A DNA stretch of 64,000 nucleotides. Origin: Olsenella intestinalis. GTDB lineage: Bacteria > Actinomycetota > Coriobacteriia > Coriobacteriales > Atopobiaceae. The notes beneath the pieces are model-generated. The model was given only the letters and a program-made list of their open reading frames with translations, was not told where the DNA came from and made no database searches. Below, one piece after another: positions 7,202 to 16,454 of the stretch; position 1 is the stretch's first letter; the number at the start of each line of letters is the position of its first letter. The stretch spans positions 329,501-393,500 of the forward strand of contig NZ_JALGRK010000001.1 of assembly GCF_023276655.1 (NCBI RefSeq), read 5' to 3'. The position numbers and the translations under genes are program-made.

Positions 7202-9421
7202 CTAGTCGTCGGACTCGTCGAGGATGCCTCGCTCCTCGTCCTTCACGTAGCCCCACAGCTCGTTGAGGGCACCCGTGTCGAGGCTCGAGAGGTCCGCGTC
7301 CATCTCGCGCGCGAGCGCCTCCATGCGCGCCCAGCGCCGGCGGAACTTGCGGTTGCTGGCAGCGAGCGCCTCCTCGGCGTCGATCCCCTCGTGGCGCGCG
7401 ACGTTCACGAGCGCGAACAGGATGTCGCCGAACTCCTCGAGCGCCTCCTGGCTCCCGCGCTCCTCGTCCTCGAACTCCCTGCGCTCCGAGACGACCTGGT
7501 CCCAGACCTCGTCGACGCTCGACCACTCGAAGCCGGCCTTGGCGGCGCGCTTCGAGATCTTCTGGCACTGCAGGAGCGCCGGCAGCGAGCGCGGAACCGA
7601 GTCGAGAAGTCCCTCCTGCGCTCCCGCGGCCTCGCGGCCCGCGCGCTCGCGGCGCTTCACCTCGTCCCAGATCTCAAGCACGTCTCCCTCGCTCTTGGCG
7701 GACTTGTCCGAAGACTCGCCCTCACCGAAGAGGTCGCCGAACACGTGGGGGTGGCGGCGCACGAGCTTCTCGTTGAGCTCGCGGCACACGTCGTCGACGT
7801 CGAACTCGCCCTCGTCAGAGGCGATCTGGGAGTGCAGCAGGACCTGCTCGAGCACGTCGCCAAGCTCTTCTCGCAAGTGGTCGGCGTCGCCCTCGGCAAT
7901 GGTGTCGACGGCCTCGTAGGCCTCCTCGATCATGTTGCGCGTGATCGACTCGTGCGTCTGCGCCTGGTCCCACGCGCAGCCGTCGGGCTGGCGCAGCCTC
8001 CAGATCGTGCGAACGAGACGGTCGAACTCCGTGTGGGTGCGCGGCGCTCCGACGCGGGCGCGCGTCTCGTCGTCCACGCGCTCGATGGGCCCGAGCTCGA
8101 TCTCGAGCGGCGACTCGTCCGCGTCGAGCACGTCGTCAGAGGCGAGCACGATCTCGCCGGCAGGTTCGGCCACGGCGCGTCCCGATCGCGGCACGCCCGA
8201 CGGGACCCGCGCGAGCGCCGTCCCCGCGATCGGCGCGGTCGCGTCCGCCGAGCCGTCCGCGGCCGCACCAGGCGCGGCCTCATCGCCGGCAGCCGCGTCG
8301 CCCAAAAGCCCCGCGGCCGCGGCCGACAGCGGGACGAACGTCTGCGAGACGACCGACATCACGCGCTCGGCAACGAGGCCGGCCGCAACGGGGCCGGGGT
8401 GCAGGTAGCCGTCGGCGAGCATGACGGGGTTCTCGGGAATGGCGTCGTAGCCCTCGACGTAGTACATGTTGGTGTGAGCGTCGCAGCACGAGCGCAGCAT
8501 CGAGCCGACCCAGGTCAGCTCCACGCCACTCGGCGCCCCCGACTCGACGTCGGCGCGCCACAGCGGCGACACCACGTAGATGGGCGTGCTCGGGAAGTAC
8601 CACGCCAGCTTGTCGAGGTAGCGCTGGGCGTCCTGGCGGATCGCGCGCGCCGTGGGCTTGCGCGACCAGTCGTTGGTGCCGTAGGCGACCGTGATCGCCG
8701 CCGGGGGCGCCCCGCGCATGGCCGAGAGCCCGCGCAGCGACGCGCGGTCAAAGGTGTAGCCGGCGACGCCCTGGTTCACGACGTCGAGGCCCATGCGCGC
8801 CGCAACGACGGCCGGCCAGGCCAGAGACGGGCTGCCCACGACGAAGCCCTGCGTGATCGAGTCGCCGAGCGCCAGCAGGTATGGCCTGCCGTCCGCCGGC
8901 GCGAGCGTGCCGTTGGTCTCGAGGTTGCCCACCGCGACGCTCATGATCGTCGGCAGGTAGATCATGACCTCGAGGGGCACGTGGTCGGGGTTGGGGAAGT
9001 CATGCTCGATGCGGCCGTCGCGAACCATCGTGGTGAACGACTTCTGCCCCGCCACCACGATGTCGATGCCGTCGACCACGCCGTCCTCGGCGGTGCCGAG
9101 CGCGCCCGTGCGCTCCACGACGGCGCGGTAGATCCTGTGTCCCGCATCGAGGTGACGCGTGATCTTGCAGTCGAAGGCAATGTGGTCGCCGGTCGTGACG
9201 AAGTCGATCGCCACGCCCGCCGTCGACATCGCGCGCCGCCCGCGCCCCTTCTGTGCAAGCGTCTCGAGCTGCTTCTCGTAGAAGCGCTGCGGCTGCACGA
9301 GCCCGTCGCTCAGACGGACCAGCCTCACGGCGCCGCGGATGTAGGGCGCCATGTCCACGTGCCCGTCGTCGCGGTTGCGCGCCGAGAAGATCTCCCGCAG
9401 CCTGTGCTTGTCCTGACTCAT
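7202..9421 (-). CDS. SGNH/GDSL hydrolase fused to MazG nucleotide pyrophosphohydrolase
   Basis: One 739-residue frame joins two enzymes. Residues about 1-365 are an SGNH esterase: an N-terminal beta-rich domain (about 1-170), then block I GDSIT (186-190), block III GTND (248-251) and the catalytic DGYLH pair (337-341). An Ala/Gly/Pro-rich linker (about 366-450) leads to a complete two-domain MazG (about 465-735), with the first-domain metal ligands in EEAYEAVD (from 499) and REELGDVLEQ. The second MazG repeat begins LQCQKISKRAAKAGFEW. MazG removes pyrophosphate from (d)NTPs. SGNH enzymes deacylate diverse substrates. A clear Shine-Dalgarno (GAGGGG) precedes the start. No stop or frameshift is visible at the junction. 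Confidence 0.9.
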   Translation of the reverse strand: MSQDKHRLREIFSARNRDDGHVDMAPYIRGAVRLVRLSDGLVQPQRFYEKQLETLAQKGRGRRAMSTAGVAIDFVTTGDHIAFDCKITRHLDAGHRIYRAVVERTGALGTAEDGVVDGIDIVVAGQKSFTTMVRDGRIEHDFPNPDHVPLEVMIYLPTIMSVAVGNLETNGTLAPADGRPYLLALGDSITQGFVVGSPSLAWPAVVAARMGLDVVNQGVAGYTFDRASLRGLSAMRGAPPAAITVAYGTNDWSRKPTARAIRQDAQRYLDKLAWYFPSTPIYVVSPLWRADVESGAPSGVELTWVGSMLRSCCDAHTNMYYVEGYDAIPENPVMLADGYLHPGPVAAGLVAERVMSVVSQTFVPLSAAAAGLLGDAAAGDEAAPGAAADGSADATAPIAGTALARVPSGVPRSGRAVAEPAGEIVLASDDVLDADESPLEIELGPIERVDDETRARVGAPRTHTEFDRLVRTIWRLRQPDGCAWDQAQTHESITRNMIEEAYEAVDTIAEGDADHLREELGDVLEQVLLHSQIASDEGEFDVDDVCRELNEKLVRRHPHVFGDLFGEGESSDKSAKSEGDVLEIWDEVKRRERAGREAAGAQEGLLDSVPRSLPALLQCQKISKRAAKAGFEWSSVDEVWDQVVSERREFEDEERGSQEALEEFGDILFALVNVARHEGIDAEEALAASNRKFRRRWARMEALAREMDADLSSLDTGALNELWGYVKDEERGILDESDD

Positions 9422-9510
9422 GAGTTAACCCCTCACCTAGACGTAGGTGCAATCATAGCCGAGCGAGAAGAGCCTTGTCCTTGGCCGCTCGGCGGCCGCG
9501 AGTCCGGGCG

Positions 9511-12500
9511 CTAGTCCTCCTCGTCGTCGCCGCCGACCTCCTCGAGCACGCCGAGGGCGGCGGGCAGCACCTCCTCCTTACCCGTGTGGAACGGGTAGTT
9601 CATCTTCCTAGTCTTCGGGTACACGATCGCGCGGCGCTCCTTGAGCTTGAGGGCGACGGCGCGCGGGACCTCGATGTTGGCATAGTGCAGACGGCCGTTC
9701 GCGAGCGAGACCGACGTCACGCCCAGGCGCTGCGCGCGGATGCGGATGCGCGCACGGTCGAAGAGGTTGCGCCCGGCAAGCGGCAGTGCGCCGTAGGAGT
9801 CCTCCAGCTCGCGCTGGAGCGCGTCGATGTCGGCGAGCTCTGCGGCCACCGCGAGGCGGCGGTACGCGAGCACGCGACGGTCCACGTCGGGCAGGTACTC
9901 CTCGGCCAGGTAGAAGTCGGCCGGCAGGTTGATGGTGACCTCACTGGGCTCGGTCTCCCCCGCCTCGCCGCGCGCCTCGGCCACGGCCTGGCCGAGCATC
10001 TGCGTGAAGAGGTCGAAGCCGACGCCCGAGAGGTTGCCGTGCTGCTCGGCGCCGACGAGCGAACCAGCGCCGCGGATCTCGAGGTCGCGCATCGCGATGC
10101 GCATGCCGCTGCCGAGGTCCTGGTACTCGTTGATCGCCGTCAGGCGGTCGGTCGCCTCCTGGGTGAGCGGCAGCTCGGGCGGGAACATGAAGTAGGCATA
10201 GGCCTGCAGGCGACCGCGGCCCACGCGACCCTTGAGCTGGTAGAGCTGGGCCAGGCCGAGGCGCTGCGAGTCCTCGATGATCAGCGTGTTGGAGTGCGGG
10301 TTGTCGATGCCGCTCTCGACGATGGTGGTCGCCACGAGCACGTCGATCTCGCCCTCCTGGAACTGCAGCATGACATCCTCGACCTGCGCGGCGGTCATCT
10401 TGCCGTGCGCGATGCCCACACGCGCCTCGGGCGCGGCCTCGCGCACGCGCTCGACGGCGTCCTCGATGGTCGTCACGCGGTTGCTCACGTAGTAGACCTG
10501 ACCCTCGCGCGCGAGCTCCGTGCGGATCGCGTCGCTCACCACGTCGGGGTCCCACTCGCAGACCGTGACCTTGACCGGCAGGCGCCCGGGCGGCGGCGTG
10601 AGGATGAGGCTCATGTCGCGCACGCCGCTCATGGCCATCTGCATGGTGCGCGGGATGGGCGTGGCCGACAGCGTCAGCACGTCGACCTGCTCGCGCATGT
10701 TCTTGAGCTGCTCCTTGTGCTGCACGCCGAAGCGCTGCTCCTCGTCGATGATCACGAGCCCGAGGTCGTGCGGGTTGACGTCGGCGGACAGCAGGCGATG
10801 GGTGCCGATAAGTACGTCCACGTCGCCGGCCGCAAAGCCCTCGAGCGCGCGCCTCTGCTGGGCGGGCGTCACGAAGCGGGACAGCACGCGAACCGTCAGG
10901 TCGAACGGTGCGAAGCGCGCGAAGAACGTCTCGAAGTGCTGCTGCGCGAGGATCGTCGTGGGGCAGAGCACCATGACCTGCTTGGCGTCCTGGCAGCACT
11001 TGAAGGCCGCGCGCAGGGCGACCTCGGTCTTGCCGAAGCCGACGTCGCCGCAGAGCAGGCGGTCCATCGGGCGCGGGGCCTCCATGTCGCCCTTGATGTC
11101 CTGCGTGGCGCTCGCCTGGTCGGGCGTCAGGTCGAACGAGAAGCTCGACTCCATGTCGAGCTGCGCGGGCGTGTCCGGCGAGAACGAAAACCCGTGCACG
11201 GCCGAGCGCCTCGTGTAGAGGTCCACGAGGTCGAACGCGAGCTTCTTGGCGCTCTTGCGGGCCTTGCCCGTCGCGCGCGACCAGTCGGCCGTGTTGAGCC
11301 GCGTCAGGCGCGGGCTCGAGCCGTCCGGACCCACGTAGCGCGTGAGGCGGTCGACCTGCTCGAGCGGCACGAACAGCTTGTCGGAGCCGGCGTACTCCAG
11401 AAGGAAGTAGTCACGCTCGCGCCCGCCGACCTCCTGGCGCACGATCTGCGAGAAGAGCGCGATGCCGTGCGTGGCGTGGACCACGTAGTCGCCGGGCTTG
11501 AACGGGAACGTCACCGTGGTCGGGTCGATCCGTCGCGCGCGGTGGCGGCTCTTCGCCATGCGCGCGGTGAGGTCGGACACCGAGAAGACCGCGAGGCGCG
11601 CCGAGGGCACCACGATGCCGGCGGGCACGGGCGCGTCGAAGAAGGTCACCATGCCGCGGGCGAGAGGAGCCACGTCCTTCGTCGCGGCCGCGGTCCCGCC
11701 TGCGGCCGCGGTCCCCGCAGCAGCCGGCGGGCACACAGGCACGCTATTCTCGGCGGCGGAGGCGAGCGACTCGACGAAGGGGATGTTCTCGTCGGAGAAG
11801 TTGAGCTCGAGGGCCTCGCGGGCGGCGCGGTCGGGCACGGCGAACAGCACCACGTCGCGGTCGCGCGTGAGCTGGCGCATGCGGCCGAGCAGCTTCGAGT
11901 CGGAGCCGGCGATGCCAGGCTGGCGGACCTCGAGCTGGCAGGTCGCGCCCGAGCCCGCACGCTGGATCGACGAGAGCTGCAGGCGCTGCTGGCTGCCGAA
12001 GTCGAGCGTGCGCGCCGACGTGAAGAGGCCGTCGCTCGGCACGCCCGCGTTTCTCGACATCTGGGCGATGTCGTCGCCGGCGCGCAGGCAGTCGTCGAAG
12101 AGGGCGCGCGGCTCGGACAGGACGACGAGCGTGTCCTGGCTGATGTGCTCGATGGGGCTCGCGCTCGAGCCGTAGAGCTCGACGAGGTAGCGGTCGAGCG
12201 TGGGGTCGGCGGCGCGCGCCTCGATGAGCTCGAGGTCGGCGGCGACCTTGGTCGAGTCCTGCGCGCGCTTGTAGAGGGCGCGGCTCGCGCGGGCGACGGT
12301 CTCGTCGGTCAGGGCGATCTCGCGGCACGGCGCGACCGTGACGCTCTCGAGCTCGCCGATGGTCTGTCCGGTCGAGGGCAGCATGCGGCGGACGCGGTCG
12401 ACCTCGTCGCCGAAGAACTCGATGCGCACGGGCGAGGTCGCCTGTGCGGGGAAGACGTCCACGGCGTCGCCGTGCAGGCAGAAGGCGCCGGGCTCGTCCA

Positions 12501-13011
12501 CCTCGCCCACGTCGCCGCGGTCGGTGTAGCCCATGCCCACGAGGATGCGCCCCACGTCGGCGAACTCGACCTCGTCGCCCACCGAGAAGGTCGCGCTGTC
12601 CCAGTAGCCGCTCCCCACGGGCGGCACGCGGCGCAGGAGCGACCGGGCGCTCGCGACGACGAGGCAGCGCTCGCCGGCCGCGAGCCGCGCGATGGCCCGC
12701 ACGCGCGCGCCGACGACGGCGTCGTCCGGCGCGGTGGCGGCCCACGGCCAGTCGCGGCGCTCGGGGTAGCGGCAGACGACGTCGGCGCCAAGCCATGCGG
12801 AAAGCGCCCGCGCCGTGCGGTCGGCGGCCTCCTCCCCGGAGACGACCAGAAGGCACGGGCGCGGATCCTCGGCCCAGAGGGCGGCGACCATGAGCGGACG
12901 AGCGCTCTGGGCGATGCCGAGCGTCGCGTCCTCGCCCTGCCTCAGGCTCGAGAGCAGAGGCGCCAGCTCCGGGGCGGAGAGGAGCTGCTTTGAGACCCTG
13001 TTGATGAACAT
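9511..13011 (-). CDS. mfd: Transcription-repair coupling factor Mfd
   Basis: The protein has 1166 residues from the ATG at 13011; ATG 13035 is an in-frame alternative and neither has a strong Shine-Dalgarno site. It contains a UvrB-like N-terminal region, the RNA-polymerase-interaction domain (KPGDYVVHATHGIALF), and a RecG-like helicase with Walker A GDVGFGKTE and DEEQRFG box. Motif VI is LYQLKGRVGRGR, and a TRCF C-terminal domain closes the protein. Mfd displaces RNA polymerase stalled at DNA lesions and recruits UvrA. The end has an acidic run (EEVGGDDEED). Confidence 0.97.
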   Translation of the reverse strand: MFINRVSKQLLSAPELAPLLSSLRQGEDATLGIAQSARPLMVAALWAEDPRPCLLVVSGEEAADRTARALSAWLGADVVCRYPERRDWPWAATAPDDAVVGARVRAIARLAAGERCLVVASARSLLRRVPPVGSGYWDSATFSVGDEVEFADVGRILVGMGYTDRGDVGEVDEPGAFCLHGDAVDVFPAQATSPVRIEFFGDEVDRVRRMLPSTGQTIGELESVTVAPCREIALTDETVARASRALYKRAQDSTKVAADLELIEARAADPTLDRYLVELYGSSASPIEHISQDTLVVLSEPRALFDDCLRAGDDIAQMSRNAGVPSDGLFTSARTLDFGSQQRLQLSSIQRAGSGATCQLEVRQPGIAGSDSKLLGRMRQLTRDRDVVLFAVPDRAAREALELNFSDENIPFVESLASAAENSVPVCPPAAAGTAAAGGTAAATKDVAPLARGMVTFFDAPVPAGIVVPSARLAVFSVSDLTARMAKSRHRARRIDPTTVTFPFKPGDYVVHATHGIALFSQIVRQEVGGRERDYFLLEYAGSDKLFVPLEQVDRLTRYVGPDGSSPRLTRLNTADWSRATGKARKSAKKLAFDLVDLYTRRSAVHGFSFSPDTPAQLDMESSFSFDLTPDQASATQDIKGDMEAPRPMDRLLCGDVGFGKTEVALRAAFKCCQDAKQVMVLCPTTILAQQHFETFFARFAPFDLTVRVLSRFVTPAQQRRALEGFAAGDVDVLIGTHRLLSADVNPHDLGLVIIDEEQRFGVQHKEQLKNMREQVDVLTLSATPIPRTMQMAMSGVRDMSLILTPPPGRLPVKVTVCEWDPDVVSDAIRTELAREGQVYYVSNRVTTIEDAVERVREAAPEARVGIAHGKMTAAQVEDVMLQFQEGEIDVLVATTIVESGIDNPHSNTLIIEDSQRLGLAQLYQLKGRVGRGRLQAYAYFMFPPELPLTQEATDRLTAINEYQDLGSGMRIAMRDLEIRGAGSLVGAEQHGNLSGVGFDLFTQMLGQAVAEARGEAGETEPSEVTINLPADFYLAEEYLPDVDRRVLAYRRLAVAAELADIDALQRELEDSYGALPLAGRNLFDRARIRIRAQRLGVTSVSLANGRLHYANIEVPRAVALKLKERRAIVYPKTRKMNYPFHTGKEEVLPAALGVLEEVGGDDEED

Positions 13012-13106
13012 GAGCACATTGTACCCAGACGTCATACGGTGCCGCGCGGGGCGCGGGGCGCACCACGCGCAGCACACGGACGGCGTCCGGCAGCGCGGAC
13101 GGGCCC

Positions 13107-16100
13107 CTACCGCGCGCGGTCGCTCTTCTCGGCGAGGTCCTTGAGCGTGTCGACGGACGCCACGACCTGGTCGTGCTCGGCCTGCCACGTCCAGTTGCCC
13201 GCGGCGACGCCCGGCACGTTCATGCGCGCGGTGTCGTCGAGCATGAGCACGTCCTGCAGGGGGACCATGACCACGTCGGCCGGGGTCGCGAGGCACGCGT
13301 CCATGATGTCGGCGGCCTGCTGGGCGGCGCGGGCGCACGTGTCGTCGTCATCGGCGCGCAGGCCAAAGCGCTCGCGCGTCCAGCCCAAAAGCGTCTGCGT
13401 GTCGTGCGTCGACGTGTAGACCAGCTTGCCGGGCGCGGGCGCGTAGCCCTCGCGCACGTCGCCGTCATAGAACTGCACGACGTCCATGCCGGCGAACCCC
13501 GTCGCCGAGACGAGCGCGCGCACCGCGGGCGTGACCGTGCCGAGGTCCTCGGCGACCACGGGCAGCGGGCCGAACTTCTCGTACGCGCGGCAGAACAGCT
13601 CGAGGCCGGGCGCGAAGTTCCAGGAGCCGTCCTTGGCACCCTTGCCCTCGGGCACGGTGTAGTAGGACGAGAATCCCAGGAAGTGGTCGAGGCGGACGTA
13701 GTCGTAGAGCTCGAAGGAGCGCTCGAGGCGGCGCAGCCACCAGTCGTAGCCGTCCGCGCGCATGCGCGCCCAGTCGTAGGTGGGGTTGCCCCAGAGCTGG
13801 CCGTCCACGGCGAAGGCGTCGGGCGGGGTGCCCGCCTGCTGGGCCGGGTAGCCGTCCTCGTTCAGGCAGAACATCTCGGGGTTCGCCCACACGTCGGACG
13901 AGTCCGCCGAGACGTACATGGGCATGTCGCCGATGATCTTGACGCCGCGCTCGTGCGCGTAGTCGAGCAGCGCCTCCCACTGCTGCATGAACATGAACTG
14001 GCGCTCGCACTCGCGCTTGACGCCCGTGGCGAGCTCGCGCGCATGGACGAGCGCGGGAGTGTAGCGGCGGTACTTCTCGGGCCACTCCTGCCACGGCTCG
14101 TCGTCGACGCGCGTCTTGATCGTGCGGAAGGTGGCATACGGCAGCAGCCAGTCCTCGTTCTTCTCGACGAAGCGGCGGTACTCAGGGGTGCTCTCGAAGT
14201 CAGCCGAGAGGATCGCGCCCTCCTCGTCGAGGCCCCACATGAGGCTCGTGTTCCCGGCGAAGGCCGAGAGGCCCGCATACGGGGAGCCGAAGCCGTCGGT
14301 GGGGTTCACGGGAAGCACCTGCCAGTAGCTCTGGCCGGCGTCGTGAAGGTAGTCGATGAAGCGGCGGCAGGGCTCGCCCAGGGTGCCGGGCTTGCCGGGG
14401 CGCGTCAGGTTGGGAAGCGACGTGATGTGGGCGAGCACGCCCATGCCGCGCTCCATGGGGGCCTGCAGGCGCTGCTGCTCGTGGAAGTAGAGGATCGACG
14501 TGCCGAGCGGCCACATGAAGACCTCGGCCTCGCGCGAGCCGTCGTCGCGCTCGGCCACGTTCGGCACGCGGCCGGTCACGATGTCGTCGACGGCCGCCCC
14601 TTCGCAGGGGATGCGCACGGTGTGGGAGTTCGCGAGGCTCGCGTTCACGAGCACGCAGACGCTGCACTCGTCGTTGCGGCGCCAGAAGCCGAAGACGTCG
14701 TCGTTGACGGCGAAGGGCTCGAAGTCGCCGTCGACGAAGACCGGCAGCGACTTGCGGACCGCGATGGCGTTGCGGTACGTGTCGAAGCAGTCGCGGCTCT
14801 CGTGGCCCCAGGGGTAGGTGCCGCGGCAGTACGGGTCGGAGTAGCCCTCGAGCCCGACCTCGTCGCCGTAGTAAATGCACGGCACGCCCGGCAGCGTCAT
14901 CTGCACGAGCGCGGCCACCCACAGCCTGCTGATGGCAAGCCCGCGGTGCGACTCGTCGAGGCGGTAGTTGTAGCACTGCTCGTCGGTCATGTCGTCAGGC
15001 ATGGGCGCGCCGCCGAGCACCGTGAACAGGCGCATGCGGTCGTGGCTGCCCAGGAGGTTGAGCGCGCTGTAGAAGTTCTCGCGCGGGTAGTTCTCGTGCA
15101 GCGACTCGAGCTCGGCCGCGAGGTCGGCCGCCGTGATGCGCCCCGTCAGGTAGAACTGGAGCGCATGGCGCATGGGATAGTTCATCGTGGCGTCAAGCTC
15201 TTCTCCCCAGAAGTACTTGCGGAGCTTGCCGTAGGCGCGCTTGTTCGACGCGTCCTCCCAGACCTCGCCAATGAGAAGGGCGTCCTCGCGCTCGGCGAGG
15301 GCGGCGCTCTTGATGTCGGCGATGAAGTCGTCGGAGAGCTCGTCGGCGACGTCGAGGCGCCAGCCGCGCGCGCCCAGGGCGAGCCACTTGCGCACGACGC
15401 CGCGGTGGCCGCAGACGAGGTCGCGGAAGTCGGGGCTGGCGTCGTCGATCTCGGGGAGGTCGTCGATGCCCCACCAGCTTGCGTAGGTGCCGTCGTCGCG
15501 GAAGCCGAACCAGCCGCGGTACGGCGAGTGCTCGTCGCGGGCGGCGCCGCCCTCGCCGTAGTTGCCGTACTTGTTGAAGTAGAGGGAGTCGACGCCCACG
15601 TGGTTGAAGACGCCGTCGAGGATGATCGAGATGCCGTGGTCGCGCGCGTCGTCGCAGAGGGCGCGGAAGCTCTTCTCATCACCGAGCATGGCGTCGATCT
15701 TGAGGTAGTCGCCCGTGTCGTAGCGGTGGTTGGAGGCCGCCTCGAAGATCGGGTTGAGGTAGATGGCCGTCACGCCGAGCGACTTGAGGTACGGCAGCTT
15801 CTCGCGGATGCCCTCGAGGGTGCCGCCGTAGAAGTCCCAGTTGGCGATTCTGCCCTCGGGGGTGCGGTCGTAGTGGGGATAGGTGTCCCAGTCCTCGACG
15901 AGGCGGCGGCCGGGGCCGTTTCTCTTCTCGGCGAGGGCGGCCTCGGTGCGCTCCCTCCAGTCCGCGCCGCGCGCGAAGCGGTCCGGGAAGATCTGGTAGA
16001 CGATGCCCTCCTTGTACCAGTCGGGCATGACCTCGCGCCGCTGCTCGTACACCGTGATCTGGAACGACGGCGGGTCGCCGTAGGCGAAGGCTCCCTCGCC

Positions 16101-16430
16101 GCAGGCGTGCGACGAGTCGGCGCCGTAGCGCCACACGGCGCCGTCGGCTGCGATCACCTGGAAGCTGTACCAGACGACCTCGGGCTCGGCCGGCTCGAAG
16201 GTGGCCGAGAAGCGCAGCGGCCGCGGCCCCTGCGTCTCGTCCCAGTCGAAGTCCTCGACCGGCTCCATGTCGACGATCTTCTCGCCGCCCTCGTCGACCC
16301 ACAGGCGAAGCTTGGCCTGGGCCTCGGGCTCGTCCCAGACGTCGATGCACAGTACGACGACGCCGCCCACAGGGACGGCGCCGAAGGGATCTCTGTACTG
16401 ACGGTCCGAGGTAACGTGTTTTGCCCTCAC
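13107..16430 (-). CDS. Bifunctional GH13 alpha-amylase/neopullulanase - GH77 4-alpha-glucanotransferase
   Basis: The protein has 1107 residues from a GTG with GGAGAGGG upstream. Residues 1-130 are a starch-binding N domain. Residues about 135-650 are a GH13 barrel with nucleophile Asp360 (GWRLDVADE), acid/base Glu389 (LIGEVWE) and Asp464 (LLGSHDR). Residues about 659-1095 are a GH77 MalQ domain with nucleophile Asp915 (YVRLDHFLGF), Glu961 (VVAEDLGT) and STHDTQT. All catalytic residues are present, so one chain can both cleave and transfer malto-oligosaccharides. It is last in the glycogen operon and should process the dextrins left by phosphorylase. The last residues (AEKSDRAR) include a GAGAAGAGC copy. 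Confidence 0.93.
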   Translation of the reverse strand: MRAKHVTSDRQYRDPFGAVPVGGVVVLCIDVWDEPEAQAKLRLWVDEGGEKIVDMEPVEDFDWDETQGPRPLRFSATFEPAEPEVVWYSFQVIAADGAVWRYGADSSHACGEGAFAYGDPPSFQITVYEQRREVMPDWYKEGIVYQIFPDRFARGADWRERTEAALAEKRNGPGRRLVEDWDTYPHYDRTPEGRIANWDFYGGTLEGIREKLPYLKSLGVTAIYLNPIFEAASNHRYDTGDYLKIDAMLGDEKSFRALCDDARDHGISIILDGVFNHVGVDSLYFNKYGNYGEGGAARDEHSPYRGWFGFRDDGTYASWWGIDDLPEIDDASPDFRDLVCGHRGVVRKWLALGARGWRLDVADELSDDFIADIKSAALAEREDALLIGEVWEDASNKRAYGKLRKYFWGEELDATMNYPMRHALQFYLTGRITAADLAAELESLHENYPRENFYSALNLLGSHDRMRLFTVLGGAPMPDDMTDEQCYNYRLDESHRGLAISRLWVAALVQMTLPGVPCIYYGDEVGLEGYSDPYCRGTYPWGHESRDCFDTYRNAIAVRKSLPVFVDGDFEPFAVNDDVFGFWRRNDECSVCVLVNASLANSHTVRIPCEGAAVDDIVTGRVPNVAERDDGSREAEVFMWPLGTSILYFHEQQRLQAPMERGMGVLAHITSLPNLTRPGKPGTLGEPCRRFIDYLHDAGQSYWQVLPVNPTDGFGSPYAGLSAFAGNTSLMWGLDEEGAILSADFESTPEYRRFVEKNEDWLLPYATFRTIKTRVDDEPWQEWPEKYRRYTPALVHARELATGVKRECERQFMFMQQWEALLDYAHERGVKIIGDMPMYVSADSSDVWANPEMFCLNEDGYPAQQAGTPPDAFAVDGQLWGNPTYDWARMRADGYDWWLRRLERSFELYDYVRLDHFLGFSSYYTVPEGKGAKDGSWNFAPGLELFCRAYEKFGPLPVVAEDLGTVTPAVRALVSATGFAGMDVVQFYDGDVREGYAPAPGKLVYTSTHDTQTLLGWTRERFGLRADDDDTCARAAQQAADIMDACLATPADVVMVPLQDVLMLDDTARMNVPGVAAGNWTWQAEHDQVVASVDTLKDLAEKSDRAR

Positions 16431-16454
16431 GTAATCCCTCTCCGATCCTTAGGT

